64,000 nucleotides of DNA, from assembly GCF_000379525.1 (NCBI RefSeq), contig NZ_KB902474.1, positions 70,294 to 134,293 of the forward strand, given 5' to 3'. The notes beneath the pieces are model-generated. The model saw nothing but the letters and a program-made list of their open reading frames with translations. It was not told the DNA's origin and did no database searches. This stretch comes from Lamprocystis purpurea DSM 4197 (GTDB lineage Bacteria; Pseudomonadota; Gammaproteobacteria; Chromatiales; Chromatiaceae). Position 1 is the first letter of the stretch. Each line of letters begins with the position of its first letter. Of the stretch, positions 1 to 8,811 are shown in pieces. The translations under genes and the position numbers were made by a program.

Positions 1-2
1 CC

Positions 3-221
3 TTCTGCGCCATGCTCGACGAACTGCCCGCACCAGCCCCGGACCTGCGGTTGGTGCTCTATGCCAGGGGCTGGCACCTGCTGACCCGCGACTTGCAGGG
101 AGAGCGGGTGAGGAATGACATCGCCGCCTGGCTCGCCGACGCCCAGGTGCCCCTGCCGTCGGGCGAAGAGACCGCCCGCGGCAGTCCGCGGCTGCGCCGA
201 TTCTGTGCCGATGGTCCTTGA
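3..221 (+). CDS. 3' end of an unrecognised gene (5' truncated by window edge)
   Basis: An open frame enters from the left edge and stops at 221. The visible 70-odd residues (MLDELPAPAP... to ...LRRFCADGP) carry no motif that I recognise. The internal ATG at 12 is probably not the start, because the frame is open to the edge of the window. An antisense frame also covers this stretch, so coding on the plus strand rests only on the open frame and on the fact that the following gene runs the same way. No function is proposed. Confidence 0.35.
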   Translation, partial: FCAMLDELPAPAPDLRLVLYARGWHLLTRDLQGERVRNDIAAWLADAQVPLPSGEETARGSPRLRRFCADGP

Positions 222-370
222 TCCGACCGCGTGGCGATCACTGCGCTTGCGGGGCCCTGCGTTTCATCGTGCAGGTCGGTGCGTGCCATGCGGTACCATC
301 CCCGGCGATGTCCTGCCGATCTCCTGCGGGAATGCCTTTGCGCACGACACATCAACCGTCTGAGTCCTTC

Positions 371-1402
371 ATGAACCAACGCAAAACGCTCGGAATCGTC
401 TTCACCATCCTTGGCCTGATCCTCGCGGTAGCCGGACCCTTGTTGCCCGGCGGCCTCCATCTGACGCTCAATACCCCGTCCGGGGCCGGACATGTGACGG
501 CCTTCATCGCCACGGCCGGCGGCGACATCCTGGCCGGCACCCAGGCCGGTGAGGTCTGGCGTTTGCGCGACGAGCGATGGACGCGGGAGCGCCTGGATCT
601 GGGCGGTCAACCGGTGTTGGCCATGGTCGGCGATCCGGGACGCACACCGGTCGGAACCGCCGCCGGATTGGCCTTCGCACCCGCCGGTGCGGCGCCGCTC
701 GCAGGCCGGGTCAGCAGCCTGTTGCAGACCGATCAGGGGCTGCTCGCGGGCACCGCCACCGGGGTGCGCCTGCTGGTCGACGGTGCTTGGCAGGCACCGG
801 GGCCGGAGGCCATGATCTATAGCCTGGTCAGTCAGCGGCGCGGTGATGGGCAGTGGCTGCATGCCGGGACCATCGATGCGGGCGTGCTGTCCGGGTCGGC
901 GGCTGACCCCGCTGCCGCCTGGCAGCCCAACAACCAGGGGCTGCCGGACGGGGCCAAGGTCTTCAGCTTCGCCACGACCCGCGGCGGTCTGCTGCTGACT
1001 GGAACCGATCAGGGGGCCTTCTGGCAGTCACAGCCGGGCCAATCCTGGCAGTCGCTGCATCCTGCGCTCGACGGCAAACGGGTGCTGTCGCTGTTGCTCG
1101 CGGACGACGCGCCGCCCGGCCGCGCGCGTCTGTGGATCGGCAGCGACGACGGACTCTCCTCGCTGGCGGTCAGCGAGCAGGGCGCTCAACTCGCAGCCGA
1201 GGGCAGCCCACAACCCGCCGACACCGCGGACCAGCAACCGCCGCTCGGCATCAGCGGCATCCTGTCCAGCCAGGGCCGGCTGCTGGTCAGCGCCGGCATG
1301 GTGTACGAGTACGGCCCGACCGCACTGTCCGGCTGGTATTGGATCTCGTTTGCCGGCGTGCTGCTGATCCTGATCGCCGGCTGGCTGATCCCGCCGCCTT
1401 GA
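371..1402 (+). CDS. Membrane-anchored beta-propeller-like hypothetical protein
   Basis: A 343-residue protein. I chose the ATG at 371 because the residues after it form an N-terminal membrane helix (about residues 7-27), which an upstream in-frame start would bury behind 51 extra residues. A second hydrophobic helix lies at the extreme C-terminus (about 318-340). Between them are repeated short units of the type 'GxxLLAGTxxGVxxL' or 'GDILAGTQAGEVWRL', typical of two-component-regulator-like or sialidase-like beta-propeller blades. The propeller is probably periplasmic and tethered at both ends. The role is unknown and no conserved operon partner is visible. The call of a propeller is inferred from the repeat pattern only. 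Confidence 0.7.
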   Translation: MNQRKTLGIVFTILGLILAVAGPLLPGGLHLTLNTPSGAGHVTAFIATAGGDILAGTQAGEVWRLRDERWTRERLDLGGQPVLAMVGDPGRTPVGTAAGLAFAPAGAAPLAGRVSSLLQTDQGLLAGTATGVRLLVDGAWQAPGPEAMIYSLVSQRRGDGQWLHAGTIDAGVLSGSAADPAAAWQPNNQGLPDGAKVFSFATTRGGLLLTGTDQGAFWQSQPGQSWQSLHPALDGKRVLSLLLADDAPPGRARLWIGSDDGLSSLAVSEQGAQLAAEGSPQPADTADQQPPLGISGILSSQGRLLVSAGMVYEYGPTALSGWYWISFAGVLLILIAGWLIPPP

Positions 1403-1569
1403 TCATCATATCGACCGGCGCCAGGGCGTCACGCTCGTATCACGCCGGCTCGACCTTCGCCGACCGGAGGCCGACGCTTCAGCGGGCGGCGGTGCCGCGT
1501 CCGGCCGGAACGATGATCGAGGCCGGCACCCCTTAATGGACTGACTTGACTTTCAATGAAACCTTTCCT

Positions 1570-2457
1570 ATGAAGACCTACCTGGACTGTTATCCCTGTT
1601 TCCTGCGGCAGGCCTTGAGCGCGGCCCGCCGCGCCCAGGCCACGGTGGAACAGCAACGCCAAATCCTGCTGGACACCATGGACCTGCTCCAAGCCTTGTC
1701 GCCGCAGGCCACGCCACCGGTGATGGCAGAGCGTATCCACCGGATGGTCCGTGCCCGCACCAACACCCCCGACCCCTATCGGCAAAGCAAGCAAGACGCC
1801 ACGGCGCAAGCACTGGGGCTCCTTCCCGAACTGCGGGATCGCGTGCGCACCGCGTCTGATCCACTGGAGACCGCGGTGCGGATCGCCATCGCCGGCAACA
1901 TCATCGACGACGGTGCCGCGGAACAGTATGACCTGCAGGCGACCTTGGCGCGCGTGCTCGAACAGCCCTTCGCCATCGACGGCCTGCCGCAGTTGCGCCA
2001 GGCGCTCAGTACCGTGGATGCCGTTCTCTACCTGGCCGACAATGCCGGCGAGACGGTCTTCGATCGCGTTCTGATCGAGACCATCGACCGGCCGGTCACC
2101 TATGCGGTCAAGGCCGGCCCGATCATCAACGATGCAACCCTGGAGGATGCCTTGGCCGCGGGATTGGATGCGGTCAGCACCCTCATCGATACCGGTTCCG
2201 ACGCGCCCGGCACCTTGCTTGACCGTTGCTCCCCGGCGTTTCGCGCTCATTTTGCGCAAGCACCGCTCATCATCGCCAAGGGCCAGGCCAACTACGAGAC
2301 ACTCAGCGACATTCGGGCGCCGGTGTTCTTTCTCCTCCAGGCCAAGTGTCGGATCATTGCCGACGATCTGGGCGTACCCGTCGCCGGTGTCGTTCTGAAG
2401 GCGCCGGCCGACATGCGCCGATGGAACAGCGACTTAGGTGTCGAGAAGCAACCTTGA
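1570..2457 (+). CDS. DUF89 (ARMT1-like) damage-control phosphatase family protein
   Basis: A 295-residue protein of the DUF89 family, metal-dependent phosphatases thought to hydrolyse damaged or overflow phosphometabolites. Seen directly: an N-terminal CxxC (DCYPCF, Cys7 and Cys10) as in the archaeal/bacterial subfamily, a helical N-terminal half, and the family motif LADNAGE around residue 157, which supplies the Asp-Asn metal ligands, followed by GPIINDAT. The ATG at 1570 is preferred over the upstream TTG at 1546 because the conserved MKTYLDCYPCF begins there. The gene abuts the next radical SAM gene without any intergenic space, which suggests translational coupling. The physiological substrate cannot be told from sequence. 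Confidence 0.85.
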   Translation: MKTYLDCYPCFLRQALSAARRAQATVEQQRQILLDTMDLLQALSPQATPPVMAERIHRMVRARTNTPDPYRQSKQDATAQALGLLPELRDRVRTASDPLETAVRIAIAGNIIDDGAAEQYDLQATLARVLEQPFAIDGLPQLRQALSTVDAVLYLADNAGETVFDRVLIETIDRPVTYAVKAGPIINDATLEDALAAGLDAVSTLIDTGSDAPGTLLDRCSPAFRAHFAQAPLIIAKGQANYETLSDIRAPVFFLLQAKCRIIADDLGVPVAGVVLKAPADMRRWNSDLGVEKQP

Positions 2458-3372
2458 TTGGAGTTCCGACGATTGGATCATGATCCGCCTATCCGCTACG
2501 TCGAACCGGTCTATCGTCCGCCGAGCGAGGCCGAGTCGCTGATTCTGCCGGTCACCGACGGCTGTTCGTGGAATCAATGCACTTTCTGCGAAATGTACCG
2601 GGCGCCGCAGAAGCGCTTCCGTGCCCGGGATGCCGCCGAAGTGCTGGAGAGCATCCGCCGTGTCGGCGAGGATGAGGGGGATCGGGTGCGGCGCGTCTTT
2701 CTGGCCGACGGCGATGCGCTGGTGTTGCCGACGCGCCGCTTGCTGGCCTATCTGGAGGCGATTCGCACCCACTTGCCGTCCGTGCATCGCGTTTCCAGCT
2801 ATTGCCTGGCGCGCAATCTGAACAAGAAATCGGTCAGCGAACTCAAGGAGCTATGCGATGCGGGTTTGAAGCTCGCTTACCTTGGCGCGGAGTCGGGCGA
2901 CGCGACCGTGCTTGCGCGGGTGAACAAGGGTGAAAGCGTCGAATCGACCCGCAATGCACTCAATAAACTAGGCCAGGCCGGCATTCGCCGCTCGGTGATG
3001 ATCATCAATGGCCTGGGCGGCGAATCGCTGAGCGCCCAACACGCGGACAATTCCGCGCGCCTGATCAATGCCACGGCGCCTGAGTATCTGTCCACCCTGG
3101 TGCTCACGCTAAACGATGGCGGCGCCCGCTTTCGCGCGACCTGGCCCGACTGGCAACCCCTGTCGCAATCCGGGTTGTTCCGCGAAATGGAAGGTTTCTT
3201 GTCCGCGCTGGACTTGCGGCGGACCCTGTTCCGGTCCGATCACGCATCCAACTGGCTGGTGCTGAAGGGGACGCTCGGCGCCGACAAGGCGCGTCTGCTG
3301 GCGCAGGTGCGGGCGGCGATCGAACGGCCGGAGGCCGCGGCATTGCGGGCGGCAGGGATGCGGGGGTTGTAG
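2458..3372 (+). CDS. Radical SAM protein (GCSxNxCTFC family)
   Basis: A 304-residue radical SAM enzyme. The cluster motif is CSWNQCTFC near residue 36 (Cx4Cx2C spacing), followed by EMYRAPQKRF, a signature of a widespread uncharacterised radical SAM subfamily. The barrel continues with FLADGDAL and YLGAESGD strands. The start is a TTG directly after the upstream stop codon (TGATTG); a second in-frame TTG lies 15 bp further on, and no in-frame ATG exists nearby. No SPASM domain or B12 domain is present. Coupling to the DUF89 gene suggests a shared role, but the reaction catalysed is unknown. Confidence 0.8.
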   Translation: MEFRRLDHDPPIRYVEPVYRPPSEAESLILPVTDGCSWNQCTFCEMYRAPQKRFRARDAAEVLESIRRVGEDEGDRVRRVFLADGDALVLPTRRLLAYLEAIRTHLPSVHRVSSYCLARNLNKKSVSELKELCDAGLKLAYLGAESGDATVLARVNKGESVESTRNALNKLGQAGIRRSVMIINGLGGESLSAQHADNSARLINATAPEYLSTLVLTLNDGGARFRATWPDWQPLSQSGLFREMEGFLSALDLRRTLFRSDHASNWLVLKGTLGADKARLLAQVRAAIERPEAAALRAAGMRGL

Positions 3373-3508
3373 GATACGTGGTTGCGCCCCGCTCAAGCTC
3401 CTCCGCTGCCAACGGCTTTTTCAGGATCACCGGGACCGCGCCCCGTTCCCTGCTACCATTCACATTTTGGCGCGACTCTTTGCTGCCGCTGCCGGAGGCT
3501 GATGAACC

Positions 3509-3886
3509 ATGAAGATCGCCATCGCCACCAACGATTACACCCAGGTCTCCGGCCATGCCGGTCAGGCGCGGGATTGGCTGCTCTACGACAGCGACGCCGC
3601 CTCAGACGAGCCGGAACGCATCCGCCTGTCGAAAGCCCAAGTCTTCCACCATTGGGAGGGGGAGGGCACGCACCCGCTGGACGAGGTCGCGGTGATCGTC
3701 GCCGCCAGCGCCGGCGAGGGCTTCCGCCGCCGCATGGACAAGCGCGGCGTCCAGGTCCTGCTGACCGGTGAGCGGGACGCCGCCCGCGCCCTGCGTGCGG
3801 TGCTCAACGACGAGGTGCTGCCCGACCCGACCTTCGATCCCAGTCTGCTGCTGTGCGGATTGCGTGATCTGTTCTCCAGGCACTGA
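3509..3886 (+). CDS. NifX/NifB-type dinitrogenase iron-molybdenum cofactor domain protein
   Basis: A 125-residue protein with the small RNase H-like fold used by NifX, NafY and the NifB C-terminal domain to carry Fe-S or FeMo-co precursors. It begins MKIAIATNDYTQVSGHAG, the usual N-terminal strand and histidine-bearing loop, and ends with the second strand VQVLLTG. No other nif genes are in the window, so it may be one of the stand-alone family members found in many anaerobes rather than part of nitrogenase assembly. The C-terminal 30 residues are not conserved in a way I can interpret. Confidence 0.75.
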   Translation: MKIAIATNDYTQVSGHAGQARDWLLYDSDAASDEPERIRLSKAQVFHHWEGEGTHPLDEVAVIVAASAGEGFRRRMDKRGVQVLLTGERDAARALRAVLNDEVLPDPTFDPSLLLCGLRDLFSRH

Positions 3887-3964
3887 GATGTACTCCGTCC
3901 TACACGCCCGATCGCACCGAGCCGGTATCGGAACAAACCGGACGGTCGATCCGCGGCGACCCCG

Positions 3965-4512
3965 ATGAGCCTGAGCCTCGATGACCTGTGGCTGAAACAA
4001 CTTGGCCTGTGGAAAGACGCCAATCGGACCCGCAGTCGCCGTCTCTATCGTGTGATGGTGGTTGGCGCGATCGGCGTCAGCTATCTCATCGACACGCTGT
4101 TGCTGGGGCTGTTCTGGTCGACCGAGACCGTCGATGTACGGGTCCCGCTATTCTACGGATGCGTCGCCGCGGGCCACGTGCTGCTGTTCTCCGCACTGCA
4201 TTCGGCCGTTACGGCGGCGAGGAATTCATCCTGTTGCTGCCGGCGACGCGGCTCGAAGAGGGGATGACGCTGCTCGAGCGGATTCGCGAGGCGATTGCCG
4301 CGACCGCTTGGCCGGATCCCCCCGCGGGTTACCGGATCACCCTGTCCGGCGGTCTGACGGATGTTCGCCCTGGGGATATGTTCATGGATGTCATCACCCG
4401 CGCCGACCGCGCCCTGTATACGGCAAAGAACAACGGCAGGAATCGGGTCTGTCGTTATGACCGCATCACGCCGATTTCCATGACCCATAGTCGCGAGTCG
4501 GAAATAGGTTAA
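3965..4512 (+). pseudogene. GGDEF diguanylate cyclase remnant with internal deletion and frameshift
   Basis: The frame from 3965 encodes an N-terminal region with two membrane helices (GVSYLIDTLLLGLFW and FYGCVAAGHVLLFSA). At about 4206 it passes abruptly into the last part of a GGDEF domain in another frame, starting RYGGEEFILLLPATRL and ending with the conserved ADRALYTAKNNGRNRV. The linker, the N-terminal half of the GGDEF domain and any sensor are missing, and the two parts are in different frames, so this is an internal deletion rather than a sequencing slip. A functional cyclase is not expected even though the GGEEF signature survives. Confidence 0.8.
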
Positions 4513-4524
4513 ACAACCAATGCA

Positions 4525-4732
4525 ATCGTTGTCGTTGTCGTTGTCGTTGTCGGATAAGCGATTCAAGTTAGGCATGAGCACCCCGATGCCGATCGGGTTT
4601 CGATTCGCTCCGTCGCTCGGGCGTACAAGGCCGTCAAGCGTTTGAAAGGCTTCGATCGCCACGCACGGGACCAACGCATACCCGCAGGGATCATCAACTG
4701 ATCTCGATTACGACAACGACAACGACAACGAT
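4525..4732. repeat. Inverted pair of hexanucleotide microsatellites
   Basis: At 4526-4549 the unit TCGTTG is repeated four times, and at 4711-4728 its reverse complement (CGACAA) is repeated three times. Together with flanking bases the two arrays form complementary arms of about 22 bp (4525-4546 and 4711-4732) enclosing about 165 bp with no recognisable gene. The pair lies just after the GGDEF remnant and before the convergent Fe-S gene. Confidence 0.75.
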
Positions 4733-4785
4733 CGAGACGCCGCAGGCGTTCTCTTAGCGTGGCCCCCACCGGCCACTCACCCCGA

Positions 4786-6150
4786 TCAATCCACTATCAA
4801 GGCCTCGCGCAGCACGAGCGCGAGGTGCCGCGGCCGGGCATCGCCCAGCGCGCGCAGCTGTTGTCGGCACGAAAACCCGTTCGCCACCACGCGCCCCGCG
4901 GGGCTGGCCCGCAGGGCCGGCATCAGATCCTGTTCCGCCATGGCGGCGGCCATGTCCACGTGCTCGGTCTCCAAACCGAAGGTGCCCGCCATGCCGCAGC
5001 ACCCGGCCTCGATCAGCGCGAACCGGTGGTCCGGAATCAGATTCAGCACGCGACGCATCGCCTTCATGGCGCCCACTGCCTTCTGGTGACAATGGCCGTG
5101 GACCAGGGTCTCGGCGGTCCCCGGGAGTGCGCGCAGGGGCAGTTGCAACCGCTTGGCCATGCTCTCCTTGGCCAGAAACTCCTCGAACAACAGGATCTGC
5201 TTACCGACCGCGGCCACGGCCTCCCCCAGACCGAGCGCCTGGGCATCGTCCCGTAAACCGAGTACACATGACGCTTCCAAGCCGACCAGCACGCAGCCCG
5301 CGCGCACCTGCGGCAACAGGGCCGCGGCCAGCCGGCTGACCTCCACGCGGGCCTCCTCGACCATGCCCTGGGCCAGATAGGTGCGCCCGCAGCACAGGGG
5401 GCGTGCGGGTTCCCGATCGGTCGGCTCGGCGACTGCGACCTGCACCGCATAGTCGCCGGCGCGCAGCACCGCCAGCGCCGCCTCCGCGATCTCCGGCTCG
5501 AAATGGCGGGTGAAGGTGTCGACCAACAGCACGACCTCGGGTCGGCCGTCAGTCCCGCCGGTCAGCTGCTCAGCGGTCAGCCCCGCGTCGCTGAACGGCC
5601 GCGCCGCCGGCTCCGGCAAGGGCCGGTTGGCCGCGATGCCGAGCCACCGTGCGCCCAACCGGGCCAGCAGCGGGTGGCGATTGCGCCACCGTATCAGCGT
5701 CTTCAGCCAGGGCGCCCGATGCAGCCAGCGGGGCGCCTGTGCAAAGAGTCGGCTGCGCAGGCTCCACCCGTCCCGGGCAGCGCGCTGCGCCAGATATTCC
5801 ACCTTGATCAGCGCCATATCGACATTGGCCTCGCACTCGCGCTTGCAGCCCTTGCAGGCGACGCACAGATCCATCGCCTCTGCCAGCACGGGGTCCGTCA
5901 GGGCCGCGTCAACCGCATCGCTGCCGAGTGCCGCCTTGAGCAGCCGCACCCGGCCGCCGGTCGACAAGAGCGGATTGCCGCTCAACTTGAAGCTCGGGCA
6001 CATCACCAGCTTGCCCAGTGCCTCGCATTGACGGCTGTTGATGCACACCGCCACCGCTTTCGCAAAGTCGCCGCCGTGTTTGGGGATATCGGCATAGGCA
6101 TCGCCGACCCCGGCATCCTGATAGGCCGACCAATCGAGTACCGTCTTCAT
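4786..6150 (-). CDS. Fe-S oxidoreductase, C-terminal half of a D-lactate dehydrogenase-like protein
   Basis: A 454-residue protein with an N-terminal ferredoxin-like region (CINSRQCEALGKLVMCPSF and CVACKGCKRECEANVDM) and two CCG-type cysteine domains (ending near HGHCHQK and EAGCCGMAG). This is the architecture of the C-terminal half of large FAD plus Fe-S oxidoreductases (DLD/GlcD-GlpC type). The FAD-binding half is not found upstream, so this is either a split subunit working with a separate flavoprotein or a 5'-truncated gene. I chose the start at 6150 (MKTVLDWSAY) because the 19 residues encoded upstream of it are unconserved. Its substrate is unknown. Confidence 0.72.
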   Translation of the reverse strand: MKTVLDWSAYQDAGVGDAYADIPKHGGDFAKAVAVCINSRQCEALGKLVMCPSFKLSGNPLLSTGGRVRLLKAALGSDAVDAALTDPVLAEAMDLCVACKGCKRECEANVDMALIKVEYLAQRAARDGWSLRSRLFAQAPRWLHRAPWLKTLIRWRNRHPLLARLGARWLGIAANRPLPEPAARPFSDAGLTAEQLTGGTDGRPEVVLLVDTFTRHFEPEIAEAALAVLRAGDYAVQVAVAEPTDREPARPLCCGRTYLAQGMVEEARVEVSRLAAALLPQVRAGCVLVGLEASCVLGLRDDAQALGLGEAVAAVGKQILLFEEFLAKESMAKRLQLPLRALPGTAETLVHGHCHQKAVGAMKAMRRVLNLIPDHRFALIEAGCCGMAGTFGLETEHVDMAAAMAEQDLMPALRASPAGRVVANGFSCRQQLRALGDARPRHLALVLREALIVD

Positions 6151-6660
6151 ACGGCACCCGGAGGCGCGGTGCGACGGCGGTACACGAAGACGGGGGAGCG
6201 GCGGCAATGGGGCATGATGTCATCCGGGATGGGCTGAAAGCGCAACGGCGCAATCCGGTTCAGCAGCAAGACCCGCACCAGTCCGATGCCGGTTTCAAAA
6301 AAGCTTGATGCGGCGAATGCTTAGCCGGGGCGTGCGCGATGCGGCCGGACGGTCTGACGGCCTGAACACCATTGCTTTGTAAGGAATCCGACAGACACGG
6401 AATGTCCCGCTACGGCCTTTGGGTGAGTACAGAGTCATTCTGGTCTTGCGCCCGAAGCGCTATCAATGACGTTCTGGCCCAAGCGGCGGACGTTGGTCGG
6501 ATGCTCAACGGACTCGAACGCTCGCTGCGCTCCGGATCCTGAGCCCTTCGGGCATGGGCTACACTCAACAGCGATACGCCCCGTCCCTTCCGCACACCCG
6601 CCTTCGGGCGGATTGCGGTGGAGGTCATCAATCACTTGGGGGACGAGGTGATGAAGGTGT
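6151..6660. other. 510-bp stretch with no recognisable gene
   Basis: Several short overlapping frames exist on both strands, but none shows a recognisable domain, a good ribosome binding site or similarity to the neighbours. It separates the Fe-S oxidoreductase gene from the 5'-truncated ATPase remnant and is probably part of the deletion scar that removed the ATPase N-terminus. Confidence 0.4.
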
Positions 6661-7180
6661 TTCGGTACGCTCGCAGTCCAAGACTATTTTCGAGCAAGAT
6701 TCTCCAGGGGTCCTGGATCTGCTTCGAGACTTCGATGCGGATATTGAAGGCATTGATTTGGCGTCTTTCGCTGGGGACCGGCCCGCCGTCTATCTGAAGC
6801 ACCGCAGGCTGGGCATCGCGCCGCTGTCGATTTTTGGCGACGCGATGCGCCGGTCTGTGCTCTTGGCCGCGACGCTTCCGCGGCTTAAAGACGGCGGCAT
6901 CTTGCTGATCGATGAAGTCGAAACTGGAATCCATGTCCGTGCACTAGGTCGAGTCTTCGATTGGCTGGTGGCGGCGGCCCGCAGGTTGGGCGTCCAGGTG
7001 TTCGTCACGACCCACAGCCTGGAGGCGCTGGACGCACTGATTTCTGCACCGTCGGCCAGTCCCGCAGACGACGTCGTGGCATTTCATCTCACGCAGTCGG
7101 AGGCAGGGACAGCGTGCAAGCGCTTCGGCGGGGACCTGCTGCACAGACTGCGTTTCGAGCGCGGCTTGGATGTGAGATAG
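6661..7180 (+). pseudogene. AAA ATPase remnant (OLD/AAA15-like), N-terminal half missing
   Basis: Only the C-terminal half of a DNA-repair-type ABC/AAA ATPase is left. Visible are the signature-like FGDAMRRSVLLAATL, the Walker B motif GGILLIDEVETGIH and the switch-histidine motif VFVTTHSLEALDAL. The Walker A P-loop and everything before it are absent, and the open frame before about 6675 is unrelated sequence. It lies immediately upstream of a TOPRIM gene in the same direction, the usual arrangement of ATPase/TOPRIM antiviral pairs such as OLD- and PARIS-like systems. The truncation makes activity very unlikely. Confidence 0.75.
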
Positions 7181-7183
7181 ATC

Positions 7184-8059
7184 ATGCGCTACGGCTATCT
7201 TGCAGTCGAGGGTCCGCACGACCAGGAGTTGGTCTAGCGGCTGTTAAGTCCGTTTGGCCTGAAACGAGTGCGGCTATTGACTGACCTGGATTCCGCGTTG
7301 CATGTACTGGTCCCACGCAACTACCCGCCGGGCGGTGACCTGCTGAAACGGATGCCGGTCCCGCTGTTCATGCAGAGCGCAACCAATGCCATCGCCGTTC
7401 ACAGCGCGGTGGGAGACACCCGACTGGTGGAACTGGTTGAGGAGAACGCGCGTGTGCTCGCTCTGATAACGGTCGAGGGTATCGGTATTTTGCTCGATTC
7501 AGACAAGGCAATTCCCGCTGCTCAGCGCTATACCGACATTTGCAATAGCATGGCAAAAAAGAACTTTGTCCTGGACCCGCAAGCCGGCGTGATCACCGCG
7601 GGACCACCGAGACTCGGGGCCTTCGTGTTGCCGGACAATGTGGGGGCCGGGACCTTGGAGGACCTGTTGCTCGACGTCGCACCCCAGGTTTATCCGGGGC
7701 TATTGAATACTGCTCGCAGTCACGTGGCGGCAGCTTTGCAGGACCCTGGCCTCATCAAGGAGGACCTGGATGAACTCAGGAAGCCTGCGGGCGAGAACAA
7801 AGCTGTCATCGGCGCCATGGCTGCTCTCCTGCGGCCAGGCAAAGCGGTACAGGTTTCTCTCCAGGACAATCGCTGGTTGAAGGGCGCGGCCCTGGCGTCG
7901 CCACGCGTAAAGGCCGTGCAGAATTTCCTGAAGGAATTATTCGATTGCGGTGATGAAGATATTCAGGGTGCCGCAGGCGCTCCAGAGCCGCTTGGAAGCG
8001 AGCGGGCAGGACATTCGATGAACGACCCTACCGGAAGTGGACGCCGATGGATACCCTGA
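7184..8059 (+). pseudogene. DUF3226-like TOPRIM nuclease partner with an in-frame stop
   Basis: From the ATG at 7184 the product would begin MRYGYLAVEGPHDQELV, carrying the TOPRIM glutamate, and then meets TAG at 7235. The frame reopens at once as RLLSPFGLKRVRLL and continues to 8059 with the second TOPRIM motif GILLDSDKA (DxD). A single nonsense mutation therefore interrupts a gene of about 290 codons. It directly follows the truncated AAA ATPase, 3 bp after its stop. Family knowledge: ATPase plus TOPRIM pairs act as abortive antiviral effectors. Inference: this is a dead copy. Restart at an internal codon would lose the catalytic glutamate. Confidence 0.75.
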
Positions 8060-8325
8060 CCGCGCACCCCGTCGACCCGTGGTTTCGCTCCGAGATCGAG
8101 CGGCAGTTGGCGATGATCGAGGTCGACTATGGCGTTCGGGTGCTGTTCGCCTGCGAGTCGGGCAGCCGCGGCTGGGGCTTCGCCTCGCCGGACAGCGACT
8201 ACGACGTGCGCTTTCTTTACGTGCACCCGCTCGACTGGTACCTGCGGGTCAGTCCGCAACGGGACGTGATCGAACTACCCATCTCCGGGGACTTGGACTT
8301 GACCGGCTGTTGCTCGAAACCGTGA
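8047..8325 (+). pseudogene. YcgL-type nucleotidyltransferase, 3'-truncated
   Basis: The 92-residue frame starts MDTLTAHPVDPWF and contains the nucleotidyltransferase motif ACESGSRGWGFASPDSDYD, with the GS and DxD residues of the catalytic site, followed by VRFLYVHPLDWYL. Family members continue for a further 150 or more residues after DLDLTGW, but here the sequence departs at about 8309 and stops at 8325. The region that replaces the lost 3' end is the equally truncated tail of a convergent DUF4926 gene, so one deletion appears to have fused two genes tail to tail. The first 13 bp overlap the TOPRIM pseudogene. Confidence 0.75.
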
Positions 8326-8588
8326 CTCAGTGGACGGCCTTGCCCCACCCAGCCCAGCGCCAGTAACTGGTACGCATGAAGCTTTTTACCCTCGACCACG
8401 CGCCCATCCGCGGCCGACTTGAACGACTCGGCCCAACCGACTTCCTGGCGGTGCGCGATGAACTCGACCTCGTAGGCTTCATCGCCGAGGGGTTCCACCA
8501 CGGTACCGACCTGGCCGGCAACCAGACCAATCTCGGGCAGGTCGGTCGTCAGCGCCACGACGTCAAATAGCTTGATGGCTTGGTTCAT
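8217..8588 (-). pseudogene. DUF4926 protein gene with chimeric 3' end
   Basis: The frame starts at 8588 with MNQAIKLFDVVALTTDLPE and shows the compact DUF4926 fold (GLVAGQVGTVVEPLGDEAYEVEF) up to LLALGWVGQ. A good ribosome binding site (GGAGGG) lies 8 bp upstream. Family members end soon after this, at about 75-85 residues. Here the frame runs on for another 40 residues that are simply the antisense of the nucleotidyltransferase remnant, so the natural stop has been lost. The N-terminal 80 residues could still fold. DUF4926 genes are usually paired with DUF6883, as here. Confidence 0.65.
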
Positions 8589-8606
8589 TGCACCCTCCAG
8601 GCCGGG

Positions 8607-8811
8607 TTAGAGCACATAGCAACTGGTGAGTCGGGGGAAGTCCTCGCCCGTGCGCACGATCCAGGTGGTACGGACCAGCGCGGTTCCCTTGGGTCCGATG
8701 ATCAAGGTGTCCAAATGATAACGCTGGCCGTGGGCATCCGCCGCGCCGGGGGTTGCGTCGCCCGCTCGGGCGGCGCGCAGAAAGGCGGTACGCAGCCATG
8801 CAGCCTCGGGA
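8607..8811 (-). pseudogene. DUF6883 protein gene, 5' end replaced by a repeat
   Basis: Too short to stand out as an ORF. Reading the minus strand from about 8811 gives VIPEAAWLRTAFLRAARAGD, then HGQRYHLDTLIIGPKG and TTWIVRTGEDFPRLTSCYVL, the typical C-terminal part of DUF6883 proteins, with TAA at 8609-8607. The first half of the gene is missing: coding similarity ends exactly where the AATTACGGTGACAG repeat begins. It sits 18 bp upstream of its usual partner DUF4926. The function of the pair is unknown; they are often found with toxin-antitoxin genes. Confidence 0.65.
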
